Assembly (NCBI GenBank): GCA_963978545.1
Contig: OZ021727.1
Location: forward strand, 91,457,262 to 91,521,261
Direction: 5' to 3'
DNA: 64,000 nt
From: Linyphia triangularis
Taxonomy: Eukaryota; Arthropoda; Arachnida; Araneae; Linyphiidae
Shown here: positions 8,539-19,880 of the stretch, piece after piece
Position numbering within the stretch: the first letter of the stretch is position 1
How the letters are laid out: each line of letters opens with the position of its first letter
The notes under the pieces: generated by a model
Seen by the model: the letters and a program-made list of their open reading frames with translations, nothing else
Told to the model about the DNA's origin: nothing
Databases searched by the model: none
Position numbers and translations under genes: made by a program

Positions 8539-9770
8539 CAGGAATAAGATTTGTCCTCCTTTTTTTGCTTTTTATATAACATTTCTTAGTCCCTGTTTTG
8601 AGGATCCACATTTTTCTGATCTGACCCAATTTTCCCTGCAAAAAGTATACTTTTCCTCATGTCTAAACAAAAAAAATCCCTCTTCGCTCCCTTTCCTCAC
8701 AGATTACTTCACAAGCTCCTCGCAGCAAGGAACACTTTGTACTGTGATTTATTCTAAATGTATTATAGTGTAATGGAAAGTTGTGAGGTGTTCCACGCTC
8801 CTAGTTTATTGAATTTTGGTGTATTCCTTCCACGAGCTTTTGGGTATCGTCCCCTCCTCTTGCTTTTTTTAACATAGACTTATTATTATCAATAGACTGC
8901 GCGTTTCCATTTCAATTATACAACGAGAATGAATCACATGAGTAGGGACTTTTTGGCAGATTTGGCGGGTTTCTCCTCACTCGGGCGATAAACAAAAACA
9001 TATTTATGAGTGTACTGTAAAACCTTAACTAAATAGAAAATTTACAACATAGCACTTGTAAAAGGTTATTGAGCCTCCTTTCTGGAATTTTTCTTTGCAA
9101 CCAAATGCAGAACAATATTTCACCATTTTTCTTGTATTCACATACTTTCCGTCAAACGCATTTCGGCGTTTTCCAATGGAATGAGTGGGGTTTTTTTATC
9201 TTCTTCGTCTATCAGTCACGTGGTTTTTAATTTGGTTACACGATGTTACTCTAAACATGCGGTCTATACTAAACTTCAACTTAACTTGACATCACTAGAC
9301 GGTAGATCGTCACAGTGCTCATAGGTATTTAATCCATTTTGGCGGCGTGAAGGCATAATTTTCGCCAAACCACAACACTGTAGAGAACAAAAGGCGATAA
9401 GATTTGGCGAGAATTATGTCTTCACTCCGCCAAAATGGATTAATTGCCTATGAGCACTTTGAAGATCTATCGTCTAGTGATGTTAAGTTGGAGTTTAGTA
9501 TAGCAACCAACAATTTAACATACAAGACTATGTCGTAAAATTAATCCTTGATCTAATAATCTTACTATCCTTTATCGCCTGAGTGAGGAGAAACCCGCCA
9601 AATCTGCAACCCTGCTCCCAAAAAGTCCCTACTCATGCGATTCATTTTGGTTTCATTCTTGTTGTATAATTGAAGTGAGAACGCGCTTTCTATTGATAAT
9701 AATAAGTCTATGTTTTTTAACAAATTTTTTGTATTTCCTCCTTTTTGCTCTCTGACCACTCTCATCCCTG
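8539..9770. mobile_element. CAGGAAT-ended element with nested insertions
   Basis: The left end CAGGAATAAG and right end CATCCCTG are flanked by a 6-bp duplication CTTTTA (8533-8538 and 9771-9776). Parts match the element at 11770-12183 (shared CCTGCAAAAAGT and TTCCTTCCACGAG). Between them lies a foldback with arms near 8868-8993 and 9572-9722, which itself contains a 240-bp MITE. Confidence 0.7.
9264..9503. mobile_element. 240-bp palindromic MITE, copy 1
   Basis: Ends are CTATACTAAAC and GTTTAGTATAG. The whole element folds back on itself: GACGGTAGATC pairs with GATCTATCGTC, and CCATTTTGGCGGCGTGAAG pairs with its mate. Copies of the same length lie at 22334-22573 and 61241-61480. The TATA-type ends fit a Tc1/mariner-like MITE with TA duplication, which is an inference. 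Confidence 0.85.
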
Positions 9771-9972
9771 CTTTTAACAGACATACATGTTTTGATGGAT
9801 GTGTTTTTTAAGCTTGGTTTAGATTGTGAATGAACTCATTTTCTATAATAAAATATTGCAATACAGGCAATTTAATTATAATATTGGTCTTTTTCTTTCT
9901 AAAAGCATGAAAGTTGCTTTTTTTTACTGTTGACTTAATTTAATCTCTCTTCTTTTTTTTTTTTTTTAATAG

Positions 9973-10038
9973 GATTATGGAAAGGAAACCCAAGCACATG
10001 ATGTACTAAATGATTATTTCAAGTCAAAAAGAGCGTAA
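9973..10038 (+). CDS. RPS12: Ribosomal protein S12, final coding exon
   Basis: Encodes D-Y-G-K-E-T-Q-A-H-D-V-L-N-D-Y-F-K-S-K-R-A and a TAA stop, matching the C terminus of eS12 (human: D-Y-G-K-E-S-Q-A-K-D-V). The acceptor is AATAG at 9968-9972, phase 0. Confidence 0.95.
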   Translation, partial: DYGKETQAHDVLNDYFKSKRA

Positions 10039-10053
10039 TGTAAGAAGAGTTGT

Positions 10054-10059
10054 AATAAA
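10054..10059 (+). terminator. RPS12 polyadenylation signal
   Basis: AATAAA lies 16 bases after the stop codon and is followed by an A-rich stretch and GT-rich sequence. Such a short 3' UTR is usual for ribosomal protein genes. Confidence 0.75.
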
Positions 10060-11769
10060 TTGAGAAAAAAAACATCGTCTTTGTTTACTTTTGTATATTT
10101 CTCGGATGGCCAATTTGTAAAAAATTTTATAACGTGAGGGATTTGAGTTTTTATTTTAAGTTATTCAAATAATGTTCTTTACATAAACCCATATTAAGTT
10201 TTATATATTTTCGACTTGGGGAAAAAAAGGTTATATAAAAATCAAATATCATTTGAATATTGTTGATAGCACAAGTAGACTAATTTTTTTTTAGAGAATT
10301 CAATAAGTTTGTTGGCAAATTTTAAATGAATATGTATTTTTTTAGTTGCTAGCTGTGTGACTCCATGTTGCTGAGACACGTCAATGTGTAAAGGTAAACA
10401 CAAGAAATCGGTGCCTGAATTTCTCTGGTAGCAACCCTGAAAAAGTTGGTGATTAGATTTGTAAAAAGAGTTTTCAGTTTAATCACATTAAGTTTAGATA
10501 TGCCTTTAGAGATATTTCCGCTATAATATTGGGAAGGCAATCCCTTTAGAGAACATTCCTGGCTTTAATTTTTCACCTACAAGTATTTATTTAAAAGTTT
10601 ATGCCCTTTTTTTTGTGTGTTTCTCAAGTATTTAGGGGTATCAAGATTTTAGGGGACTTGGTACCCTTTTTAAACTATTTTTTTAATTTAAACTTTTAAA
10701 ATTATAATTTTTTGCATATGTGGAAGTACAGTCGAACCCCACTATAATGACACTGGTATAGTGGCACAGAACCTGGAAATGTCGGGGAGCTTTCTGATTC
10801 TGGAAAAAATTAGTTTTTTTTAAATGTCGCGAAAATATGAGAAATTTTCTTTGTTCTGAGGCACGTTTCTTCCCCCGTTCATCCATATTTTGGCCGAAAA
10901 ATTGTGGTAATCGTTAAAAGTTTAACGTTATTGAATAATTTAAACTTTCCATTGCCTCCAACACTTTCAACTAGGGGTGTGGAAAATCGCACAGCTTTCA
11001 ACTACACTATTATACTGATATCAATTTGTGTCATTTACCATTTGTATATTTTCATCATTCATTTAAAAGAAATGGCCAGTTTTGCGATAATTCTGGTGTG
11101 GGTGTATTAAAAAAAAATGACGATTTTAGCGATATACTTTTCAATCTATATATTTAATAGGCAATACGTTTTTTGGGGTTAGTCCGTCCGCCTAAACTGC
11201 TCAACCAATTTCAATGATCAAGTTGTCATTTTAAAGGAAATAAGCTGTAGATTTGCCAAAATAATTTATTAACACTTTATTAATTAGTTAAATTTCAATA
11301 TTTTTCATCATTAAGCTACTACAAAGCCTCAATGATTTTGAATATATGAATGGCAACATCCTTACGTATGTAAACAACAAATCCGTTGCTAATTTTAAAG
11401 CTCTTTTTAAACTCTTCGTTTCAAAGTTGATTTTTTCTGTTTTTCTGAAGCATTTTTGTATTAGAGTAATTATTATTTTGAAGTATTTCTATCCAGAAAA
11501 TGCCTCGCTTTGGACCTAATGAAGTTTTAAGTCGGAATGTTGGCGGATAGTGTATTTAACTTTCTATTATGAAACTTGCAATTTGGGTGTTTTCTCTATT
11601 AGGCCTTGCATTAAATTTATAAAAATTTGGTTACATTTTTTATGGCTGGCAAACCTATTCGAGCGCAGCAAAATGTTTTAACCACAAATTCGAGCGCACC
11701 GAGGCGTTTGGGAGTTCGCCCCCTGGTAATCCTTATATTATCCTTTATTATAAGCGAAACTGATAGGAG
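10060..11769. other. Intergenic, mostly unidentified
   Basis: AT-rich. Bases 10755-10965 are a diverged, reversed remnant of the CAGGGTGGCCAC family (shared GAGCTTTCTGATTCTGG and TTCATCCATATTTTGG). Near 10731 CAGTCGAACCCCACTATAAT resembles a Tigger-type end. No gene was seen in the rest. Confidence 0.5.
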
Positions 11770-12183
11770 CAGGAATGACAGTTTTCCTCCTTTTGGAGAA
11801 TTTCCTCCTTTTTGGTTTTTTATGTAATATTTTCCTTCTCTTTGTCCCTGTTTTAAGGATCTGCATTTTTTTTATCTGAACCAGTTTTTCCTGCAAAAAG
11901 TTTACTTTTCCTCATGTCTGAACATAAGATTTTCCCTCTTAGCTCCCCTTTCCTTACAGATTACTTCACTAACTTCTAATATTTGAAATGTAATTATTAT
12001 ATAGTATGAGAAATTTCATTGTATCTTTAAAATTATTGAATCATCCTTTCCTGCATACTTATTTGATAGATTTTTTGTGTATTCCTTCCACGAGCTTTTT
12101 TAACGAATTTTTGGATTTCCTCCTTTTTGCTCTCTGATCACTCGAACGAATTTTTGAATTTGCTCTGATCACTCTCATCCCTG
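11770..12183. mobile_element. CAGGAAT-ended element, short copy
   Basis: The left end CAGGAATGACAG and the right end, which reads CAGGGATGAGAGTG in reverse, form imperfect inverted repeats. The interior matches 8539-8870 and 9720-9770. No clear target duplication was found. Confidence 0.65.
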
Positions 12184-12300
12184 AGGCATTAATTTTTCAA
12201 CTTTTTACGCCATAAAACATTTTTACGGGAATTTCGGAGGTAGAAATGCTTAGAACACCTTAAGAGGCATTACCACAGCAATTTTTGTCAAAATCTTTAG

Positions 12301-12480
12301 GCCGACCAAACTGTATAGTGGTTAGCGTGCTAGCTTCTAGACCGAGAGGTTGCGAATTCGAGTCCCGTGTAAGGCATGGGTGTTTGTAAATGTATATTGG
12401 CTTGTGAAATGACGAATATTTTGGCGCATTATAGCCCTCGTGTTGCTCACGGCGCCAGATAATCTGAAAAAAACAATCAA
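12301..12480 (+). mobile_element. tRNA-derived SINE, copy 1
   Basis: It has a Pol III A box-like TAGTGGTTAGCGTGC and a B box-like region reading GAATTCGAGTCCC, followed by a shared body (GGCGCATTATAGCCCTCGTG) and an A-rich tail. It is about 180 bp and clearly related to 41217-41395 and 43818-43998. Confidence 0.8.
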
Positions 12481-12727
12481 AATCGTTAGAGCCGTTTTTT
12501 AACAGTCATTGAAAAACATGAGTTTTTCAATGGCAGCTACCTTATGCGCACTAACCCTCATACCAAATTTGAACACCGTAGGTCAATTTGTTCGGGAGTT
12601 ATGCTGACCACAGACGGACAGTTTTTCAAGATCACTCTTTGGAAATCAGGATGCTCCAAAACGTGGAGAAATACAAAAAGATTATATTTTTTTTACCAAA
12701 TGCTATACTTTCATTACCCTATGTATC

Positions 12728-12896
12728 TCTCTATATAAGGCAAAGCCCTCACTGACTCACTCATCACTAATTCTCCCACTTCCCACATATTCACAACTCT
12801 GAAAATCGGCACAGATATCAACAATGGTAAAAATAGAAAAAGTAAGCTATTCCGATCTCGATTAACCCACTTTAAGGGGTCGAAAAGGGGTTAAAC
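12728..12896 (+). repeat. First satellite unit, split by a transposon
   Basis: From about 12775 this is one unit of the satellite that continues at 16566. The preceding TCTCTATATAAGGC followed by repeated GACTCACTC-like sequence resembles the 5' end of some Helitron-like elements, but this is weak. Confidence 0.6.
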
Positions 12897-13168
12897 CAGG
12901 GTGCGTACGCGGCCTGGAAAACCTGGAAAGTCCTTGAATTTCATTATTTTTTTTCAAGGCCTTGAATAACCTGGAAAAATAGGATTATTTCTAAAAAAGC
13001 CTGGAAAGTCCTTGAATTTCCCATTTTCAATTCTAAAACCATAAAATTCTCGTTCCCGTATTACCATTATTCTGACGTCACACTTTCTAGCCGGTTCACT
13101 TTTGGCGGATCTGTTAATCACACTTGAATCGGTTCCTCCCGAGCGGCCCTGGAACGGCACGGTCACTA

Positions 13169-13181
13169 TGACCTTTGACCT
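13169..13181. promoter_or_regulatory. Perfect DR1 nuclear receptor element
   Basis: TGACCTTTGACCT is, in reverse, AGGTCAAAGGTCA: two AGGTCA half sites one base apart, the consensus for RXR/HNF4-type receptors. It lies in a locally GC-richer part of the transposon just upstream of its transposase fragment. Binding is untested. Confidence 0.4.
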
Positions 13182-13456
13182 CTCCCCGAAAGGGACAAAA
13201 AGTTGCACGATGAGTATCCGGTGGAAAGAGGGTGTAATTTGATATGCAGGATATTTTCGCTTTTCTCTCTCTCTCCCTCATTAGGTGCATTCTCAAACGA
13301 CCAAAATTTTCCTCTGAGAGGATTTTGTGTTTGTTGGAAATGGAATGAAAAAGAGCGCGCTTAGCATATTTGTAAATAAAATATCGAAGGGAAAAGAATC
13401 GAATTAATCGCACTATGTGAATTCATCCCATTGTTTAGAGCCGATCAACATTCGGT

Positions 13457-13645
13457 ATGTTCTTCTGTCTTTACCCGCAGTTAAGGGAAGACAAAGTAAA
13501 AAATTTCAACTTTTTCCGGATGTCGATTGAGAGCTTCGACGAGTTGGTGGAGAAATTATGTTCCAGACTGCAAAAACCCGACACTAACTATCGGAGGAGT
13601 ATATCGCCTACAGAGAAAATAGCAGTTACGCTTCGGTATTGTATT
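13457..13645 (+). pseudogene. PIF/Harbinger-type transposase N-terminal fragment
   Basis: The open frame reads L-R-E-D-K-V-K-N-F-N-F-F-R-M-S-I-E-S-F-D, continues to D-T-N-Y-R-R-S-I-S-P, then E-K-I-A-V-T-L-R-Y. This is the conserved region just before the DDE nuclease core in HARBI1-like proteins (F-R-M-S, then T-N-x-R, then E-x-x-x-x-T-L-R-Y). After L-R-Y the expected L-A-T-G is absent and the frame soon ends, so it is truncated or interrupted by an intron. No catalytic DDE residues were found downstream. Confidence 0.7.
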
Positions 13646-16565
13646 ATGATTTATATCATTCTTTCATTTATGTCGATTCCTATTTAAAGAAAGAAGAATT
13701 TCTTTTTCTGTAGAAGGTGAAGGGTATGTAGTTTTTTATATCAATTACTAAAATGGCCTACTTTAAAGCCGTGAAAGTTATTAACTAAGGTTGCTGGGGG
13801 AAAAAACCTTCCAATTTTATTAAATTTATTTTGAGCTCTTTAAAAAAAATTCTAATTACAGGGGTGTAAGAGCTGTTCTAATTGCGCCAAACTGACTACC
13901 CTGCTCCAAACTGCGCCAAAAACCTCTTTTCGGTTAAGATTGCGCCGAACTGCGCCAAAAAATGATTTTTTGACTTGAAAAACTACTTGGCTAGAATTTT
14001 GTCTCGAAATTTTTCAAAATTATCAAAAACGTCACCAACAAAGCGATAAAGAGTATTTTGCCCTTCAAGGGCGTTTTTCGTCGGTTAACGTGCCGGAAAA
14101 GGTTCGCACTTGAAAATACATATTACAATCTCTCAGTTTTGTTGTAGGTTTTTCAAACTATAAAGAAGTAGTAAATGAATCAGTGTGTATCTGATTTAAA
14201 TCTGTTTTCTTGGCTGATTTTAGGTATAGAAAATTAATACTTTTTTTTATACTTATAGAATACATGTTTTTTTTTTTTTTTTTTTTAATTTTTTTTTTTT
14301 ACTGAGACTTCGTGCTAAAAATAGAATACAAGTATTGTATTTTTCACACAAGAAATCTTAGTGCATCTGGTTTAGATTTGCACTCTTGCCTGGTTTCAAT
14401 AATAAAGAAATATATAGCTTTCTTTAAGCTAAAAGAAAACGCGAATATTTTTTAATTTCTAAGTCATCGGTAAAACGGGATTTGAATTTTGAACTTGCCT
14501 TTTTGATTATCTGGAAGGATTGGTAACTATTAGTAAATGATTTTTTGGCAACGCTGGATGTTGGATCATGATTTTGACTTTGCAACGAACGGGAAAACGC
14601 ATATTACGTCATTCTTTTATTGTAGCCAATTCCCAGAAAAAGCGCAAAGTCGTACCCTAGACTAGAAATTTTACGAAGAACTTGAATGGGGGATTTAAGC
14701 TATGTCTTTATTTAAAAAAAAGTAAGGATTTCTTGTATTTACAAATATTTGTTCCTTTAAATTAGCGATAGGAAAGATCAGGGATTCGCGGCAGTTTGCC
14801 CCTTGCTCCGTTAAACTTCAACCAACCAACCAGGGATTCGCGCTTTAAATTCAAACTGTAGAAGGCATGAAATCAATCTTTATGCATCCAATTTGGATAT
14901 TTTTTTCTTGCCTGTTTGTAAGTAAAAATAATAAATATTTTTCTTAGTACTTTAAGAGTGCATGATTATTTTTTTGGCACATATTTAAAAAAAAAAACTA
15001 ACCAAATAACCACAGACTTAAGATCATTTTGTTTCCATTGACCTTGAGATTTCACATGGGAACCCTCTAATCCATTTAGACAATGGAGAGTGTTAGAAAA
15101 CAAACCACTACAAAAATTAATATTTTTCAGCTTGCCTTGTTTTAGTTTATTATTTAATTACATTAGAAGTTATTTCTTTATGTTAAATGCTAGTATAATT
15201 GTCTAATTTCAGTTAGAGGTTTTAATTTGTTTGAGTTTAAAAAAAAATTATCTTCCAATAAACAAATAGCCCTAAAAAATCTGCTAAGTGAAGCTATCAG
15301 TCCAAACAAGTTATGAAATCTAATGCTTGCCGCTAAGCAGCCTTGTTTCACTTTTTTTTGCATGGGGGGGGGGGGGGGAGGAAGTACTTTGTATCGAATT
15401 AAATTATTTTGGATTATTGGGAAGAACTTCTATAGGTAATTGGTACTAGGCAGACTAGAGTTTTTAAAGAAAAAAATCTTATTTCATCAGTTGTTAAAAG
15501 TAGCTCTAACTGAGATTATTTCGAAAAACTTTCAGTGATGAACCGAATCTTATGATTGGTTGGTTAGTTTTTGTGGCGCAAAAGCAACACTAGGGCCATG
15601 CTGTGCCCCGAACCTTATGATATCATGTCATCACTGAAAACTTCCTAATATTTTAATTGTTTGCAAAGAGGTTAATAAATGCCATGCTTTTTAATTTATT
15701 TTTTGAGTAATGCAATCAAATTAATAATTGTAAATTTAGAATGCAAACGTATTTATGAACAAGTTACACCTTTTTTTTACTTTAAATTAATTTGAAATAT
15801 CAAGGTTGAAATATACAAAAATATTTACTTCATCACTAATTTAAATGTAATAATTTTCTGCTCCAAAACCACATTTTGCTGCTTCAAAATCGTATTTTTA
15901 CTCAAAGCCGAAGGAGGGGGTTTAAAAAATTACTCGCTTTTTTCGAGTTATCGAAGAACTATCTATTTCTGTGGCTAAAAATTATCGACTCCGAGATGGA
16001 AACCTCAGGGAATTTTTTTTCTGAAAATGTGTATGAACCCTGTTTAAAGAATAGTATCTCTAAATAAAGTACTAAAATTTAATGTGATTTGAATGTCCAC
16101 ATAAGTAGGAATAATTGTTTATTTACTTAGTTTAAATTATTTTCAGAAAAAATGTTAATTATTATTTAAACATTAATTATTCTAGTTAATGACAAATTTT
16201 ATTTATAAATACGAGTACGTGTAATTAGAAAAGAATTAACCCGGTTTAAACAAAAAAAAAACTGGTTTAAACCCCAAAATTTTTTTTTTTTTAACCTAGT
16301 TTTTTTCCTTATCCTGGTAAGAGGTATAATTATCAATAAATATATGTGGTTGCATCTTAGTTGTTAAGTAATAAGTATTTTAATTCTTTTTGCAACTTCG
16401 TTAATTAAAAAAAAATATATAAAAATTAAATTTTGGTATCGACTCTGCAACGGTAAAACAGGGCCTTGATTTTTGTTGAAATATCCTTGAAAAGGGCCTT
16501 GAAAATCCTTGAAAAGGGCCTTGAAAGTCCTTGAATTTCACTTCCAAAAAAGTGTATGCACCCTG

Positions 16566-18255
16566 TTAAACGCTCCAAACGAGGGACATTCGAAAATCCT
16601 ACTTCCCATTTGGTCACAACTCTAAAAATTAATACAAATATTAACAATAGTAAACATAGAAAAAGTAAGCTATACCGATCTCGATTAACCCTCTTTAAGG
16701 GGTTAAACGTTCCAAACGAGGGACATTCGAATATCCTACTTCCCATTTGATCACAACTCTAAAAATTGGTACAAATATTAACAATGGTAAAAATAGAAAA
16801 AGTAAGCTATTTCGATTTACCCACTTTAAGGGGTTAAACGTTCCAAACGAAGAATAATCGAATGTCCTACTTCTCATTTCGTCACAACTCTAAAAATTGG
16901 TGCGAATATCGATACAGACAAACGAAGAAAAAGTAAGCTATTCCGATCTCGATAAACCCACTTTAAGGGGTGGAAAGGGGGTTAAACGTTCCAAACGATG
17001 GACATTTGAATGTCCCACTTCCGACATGGCCACAATTTTGAAAATTGGCTTAAATACCAACAATGTTAAACATAGAAAAAGCATGCTAATCCGATTTCGG
17101 TTAACCCACTTTAAGGGGTCGAAAAGGGGTTAAACGTTCCAAACGAGGGATATTCGAATGTACCACTTCCTACATGTCCACATATCTGAAAATTGGAGCA
17201 AATGTTGACATAGGCAAACATAGAAAAATTAAGTTATTCCGATCTCGATTAACCCCCTTTAAGAGGTCGAAAAGGGGTTAAACGTTCCAAACGAGGGATA
17301 TTCGAATGTCCTACTTCCCATTTCGTCACAACTCTGAAAACTGGTGCAAGTATCAACAAAAACAAACGTAAAAAAAGTAAGCTATTCCTATCTCCTTTAA
17401 CCCACTCTAAGGGGTTAAAAGTTTCAAACGAGGGATATTCGAATGTACCAATTCCCATATGGTAACACCTCTAAAAATTGGTACAAATGTCAACAATGGT
17501 AAACATAGAAAAAGTAAGCTATTCCGATCTTGATTAACCCACTTTAAGAGGTCAAAAAGAGGTTAAACGTTCCAAACGAGCGAGATATTCGAATCTCCTA
17601 CTTCTCATATTGTCACAACTCTGAAAACTGGTGTGAATATCAGTAAAGACAAACGCAGAAAAAGTAAGCTATTCCGATCTCGGGTGTATGAAGGGGTGGA
17701 AAAGGGGTTAAACGTTCCAAACGAGGAATATTCGAATGTACCACTTCCCATATGGTCACAACTCTAAAAATTGGTAAAAATATCAACAATGACAAACATA
17801 GAAAAGTTAAGCTATTACGTGCTTGATTGACCCACTTAAAGGGGTTAAACATTCCAAACTCGAATATCCCACTTCCCATATAGTCTCAACTCTGAAAATT
17901 GGTAGGAATGTCAATAAAGATAAACGTAGAAAAAGTAAGCCATTCCGATCTCGAATACCCACTTAAGGTTTGCAAAAGGCGTTAAACTTCCAAACTAGGG
18001 ATATTCGAATGTCCCACTTCCCATTTGGTCACAACTCGGAAAATTGGTACAAATGTCAAAAAAGATTAAACATAGAAAATGTAAGCTATTCCGTCCTCGA
18101 TTAACCAATTTTAAGGGGTCGAAAAGGGGTAAAATGTTCCAAACGAGGGATATCCGAATGTTCCTCTTCCAATGTAGTCATATTTCTGATATTTGGTGCA
18201 AATGTTAAAAAAATAAGTCATTCCAATATCGATTAACGAATTTTTAAGGGATTAA
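16566..18255. repeat. 129-150-bp satellite, about 12 units
   Basis: Units carry TTAAACGTTCCAAACGAGGG, then a CCCACTTCCCAT region, then AAAAATTGGTACAAAT, AGAAAAAGTAAGCTATTCCG and a TTAACCCACTTTAAGGGG end. The AAGTAAGCTA motif falls near 16663, 16801, 16930, 17079 (variant), 17229 (variant), 17374, 17510, 17658, 17804, 17933, 18079 and 18210. Units differ by many substitutions. One reversed unit is at 39820-39945. Open frames repeating M-G-S-G-I-F-E-like sequence on the minus strand are artefacts of the repeat. Confidence 0.9.
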
Positions 18256-18518
18256 AGTCGAGGCAACATTGCAACTATACGAGGATTAACTTAATGTCTC
18301 AATTCCAATACAGCTACTACTTTGAAATTTAGAACTAAGAGCAAACATAAACACAATAAACTATTCAATTTACTATTCACAATTATAAATTTCGTTTAAA
18401 ATGTCAACAAAGGAAAGTTCCTATTTTGATCAATCAATTTGTCGGGATCGAAATGGGAGCAAACGTCTGAAGTGTAGAATACGTGAATGTCTTTTAATCG
18501 CTAAAATGCTAATGGTAA
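18256..18518. other. Satellite-edge sequence, no gene
   Basis: AT-rich transition from the last satellite unit. An open frame starting at 18401 may be the frameshifted upstream part of the Mutator-like fragment. Confidence 0.35.
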
Positions 18519-18707
18519 AATTTCATAATATGTACCAAAAATTGGGGAGCATCGTCTTCGTCTATGGAATCGGGCATTATAGTTGAAGGAATTTTATCTA
18601 GTGTGAAAAACTATGATATGAAGTACCATCAAGTTATTGCTGATGGGGACAGTAACGTTTACAAGAATATTGAAAGCATGCACCACAAAAACAAGCGATT
18701 AAAATGA
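18519..18707 (+). pseudogene. Mutator-like transposase fragment
   Basis: The frame reads C-T-K-N-W-G-A-S-S-S-S-M-E-S-G-I-I-V-E-G, then Y-H-Q-V-I-A-D-G-D-S-N-V-Y-K-N-I. The pattern S-S-x-x-M-E-x-x-I-I-x-E-G followed by D-G-D-S-x-V-Y is typical of the Mutator-like transposase family found in invertebrates. It is bounded by stops at 18516-18518 and 18705-18707, so it is a remnant. The assignment is by motif memory only. Confidence 0.55.
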
Positions 18708-19199
18708 GCATAAAAAACAATTAAAATATGGATTAAATAGTGAAGCATAAAATGTTTTTAATTTGCTTAAACAAATTAGTTCTCTTATACTTTAAAGGAA
18801 AGTTATGGCGTCAATTTTAAAAAACTAAATTATAATGGAATTGTGATTTTTTTTTTTTTTGTGTGTGTGTCTTACTTTTATAACAGATACATACTGATGG
18901 CATTTTACCACCTTTTCCGTTTGTAAGCTTTTTATTACATTGTTTGGAAATAATGAAACTGCATAATGTCCCTAAGACGTCGCTGGTACATCAACAACTT
19001 GTAATATTTAAGGGATTACACGAATGATTGAATATTGTACAGGGCCTATTGTGGTCTATTCTGTGTTGTGGCAGTCGTGGTCTATTTGGGCAGTCGTAAA
19101 AAATTGAAAAATAAGGAAATTAAAAATATGATTTTATTAAAGGAGTGCAATTATTATTCGTCTTTTTGAATTTGATTATAATAAAATCTAAAATGACTT
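18708..19199. other. Gap between convergent genes, nothing recognised
   Basis: AT-rich, with a T run and GT repeat near 18850. No open frame or repeat family was recognised. Confidence 0.4.
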
Positions 19200-19739
19200 T
19201 TTTATTTGTTTATGCAACCCTTCCTTCTTTGAATTTTCACCTTCACTGAATATACCTTTGTTCCAATCTTGAAACTTGGCTTATGAAGCATGCGCGTAGC
19301 CAAGGGTGCCAAAATTTTTAGATTGTAAAAAAAAGCAGTAGATATCAAAAACCAAAATAAAACTAACCAATCCCCCACCCCCCAATTTTCATACTGAAAT
19401 GTAGTGAAATTGTCTGCTTCTATGTTGAGTAACCCTCGTTTTCCAGAAGACTTTCCAGGAATTGGAATTGAAAAACCTCTTCCTCCCACCTTTTTTTTTG
19501 TCGAGCAATTCCATCCCTTCTTACCTGTTTTTTTTTTTATTTTTTCCTTCTTCTTTTCAACTAATTCTGTCTGTTGCCTACAGGCTATTATCTGTGGCCA
19601 CTCTGCATCCATCAGTTTTTCCAACCAAATGAAATTATGAGAGGCTTCTTAAAATAAAGTTATTTTAATGACTAAAATTCCAGTTTAATGACAATATATA
19701 CAAATTCATTGCAAATCGTGATCCAAGACAAGGCAGTGA
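19200..19739 (-). other. Probable NF-YC 3' UTR
   Basis: On the minus strand an AATAAA (TTTATT at 19200-19205 on +) lies about 540 bases after the stop codon. A closer ATTAAA variant is at 19682-19687. A 140-codon minus-strand open frame here has no recognisable domain and is probably chance. Confidence 0.4.
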
Positions 19740-19880
19740 TTACGATTGCTGTTCTTCGTCGGTCGAAGATTGTTGTTCTGCAGAAACCGCTTGGATCTGG
19801 ACAGTAGTGGCACCACCTGGTGCTTGGGTCAGAAATACAGGAGTTCCGGACTGACCAGCCTGTTGTAATTGATAGACAGC
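19740..19880 (-). CDS. NFYC: NF-YC coding exon 11 (C terminus)
   Basis: Encodes residues 362-407: A-V-Y-Q-L-Q-Q-A-G-Q-S-G-T-P, then V-F-L-T-Q-A-P-G-G-A-T-T, an acidic and glutamine-rich tail and a TAA stop (19740-19742). This matches the end of the NF-YC activation domain (human: L-Y-Q-I-Q-Q-V near the C terminus). The acceptor is TTAG next to 19880; phase 0. Confidence 0.9.
   Translation of the reverse strand, partial: AVYQLQQAGQSGTPVFLTQAPGGATTVQIQAVSAEQQSSTDEEQQS

Larger units (their letters stand above)
8037..9972 (+). other. Last RPS12 intron
   Basis: Starts GTAAGT and ends with a T run then AATAG. It is mostly filled by the element at 8539-9770. No snoRNA boxes were recognised in it. 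Confidence 0.85.
12897..16565. mobile_element. 3.67-kb CAGGGTGC-ended element inserted in a satellite
   Basis: Ends are CAGGGTGCGTACGC and GTGTATGCACCCTG (inverted). The 6-bp duplication TTAAAC (12891-12896 and 16566-16571) occurs once in intact satellite units. CCTTGAA-rich subterminal repeats resemble family B. It contains a PIF/Harbinger-type transposase fragment (13457-13645). The rest (13690-16440) is AT-rich and decayed, with a possible older nested end near 16041 (TGTATGAACCCTG). Confidence 0.75.

Noticed and set aside
12301..12480. Functional tRNA gene
   Set aside because: A and B boxes are present, but the tRNA does not fold fully and the same 180-bp body recurs as a SINE.
16426..17879. 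Repeated minus-strand open frames with similar sequence
   Set aside because: They are the satellite unit read in frame; lengths vary and frames break between units.
19202..19624. 140-codon minus-strand open frame after NF-YC
   Set aside because: Low-complexity lysine-rich start, no domain, and a position that fits the 3' UTR.
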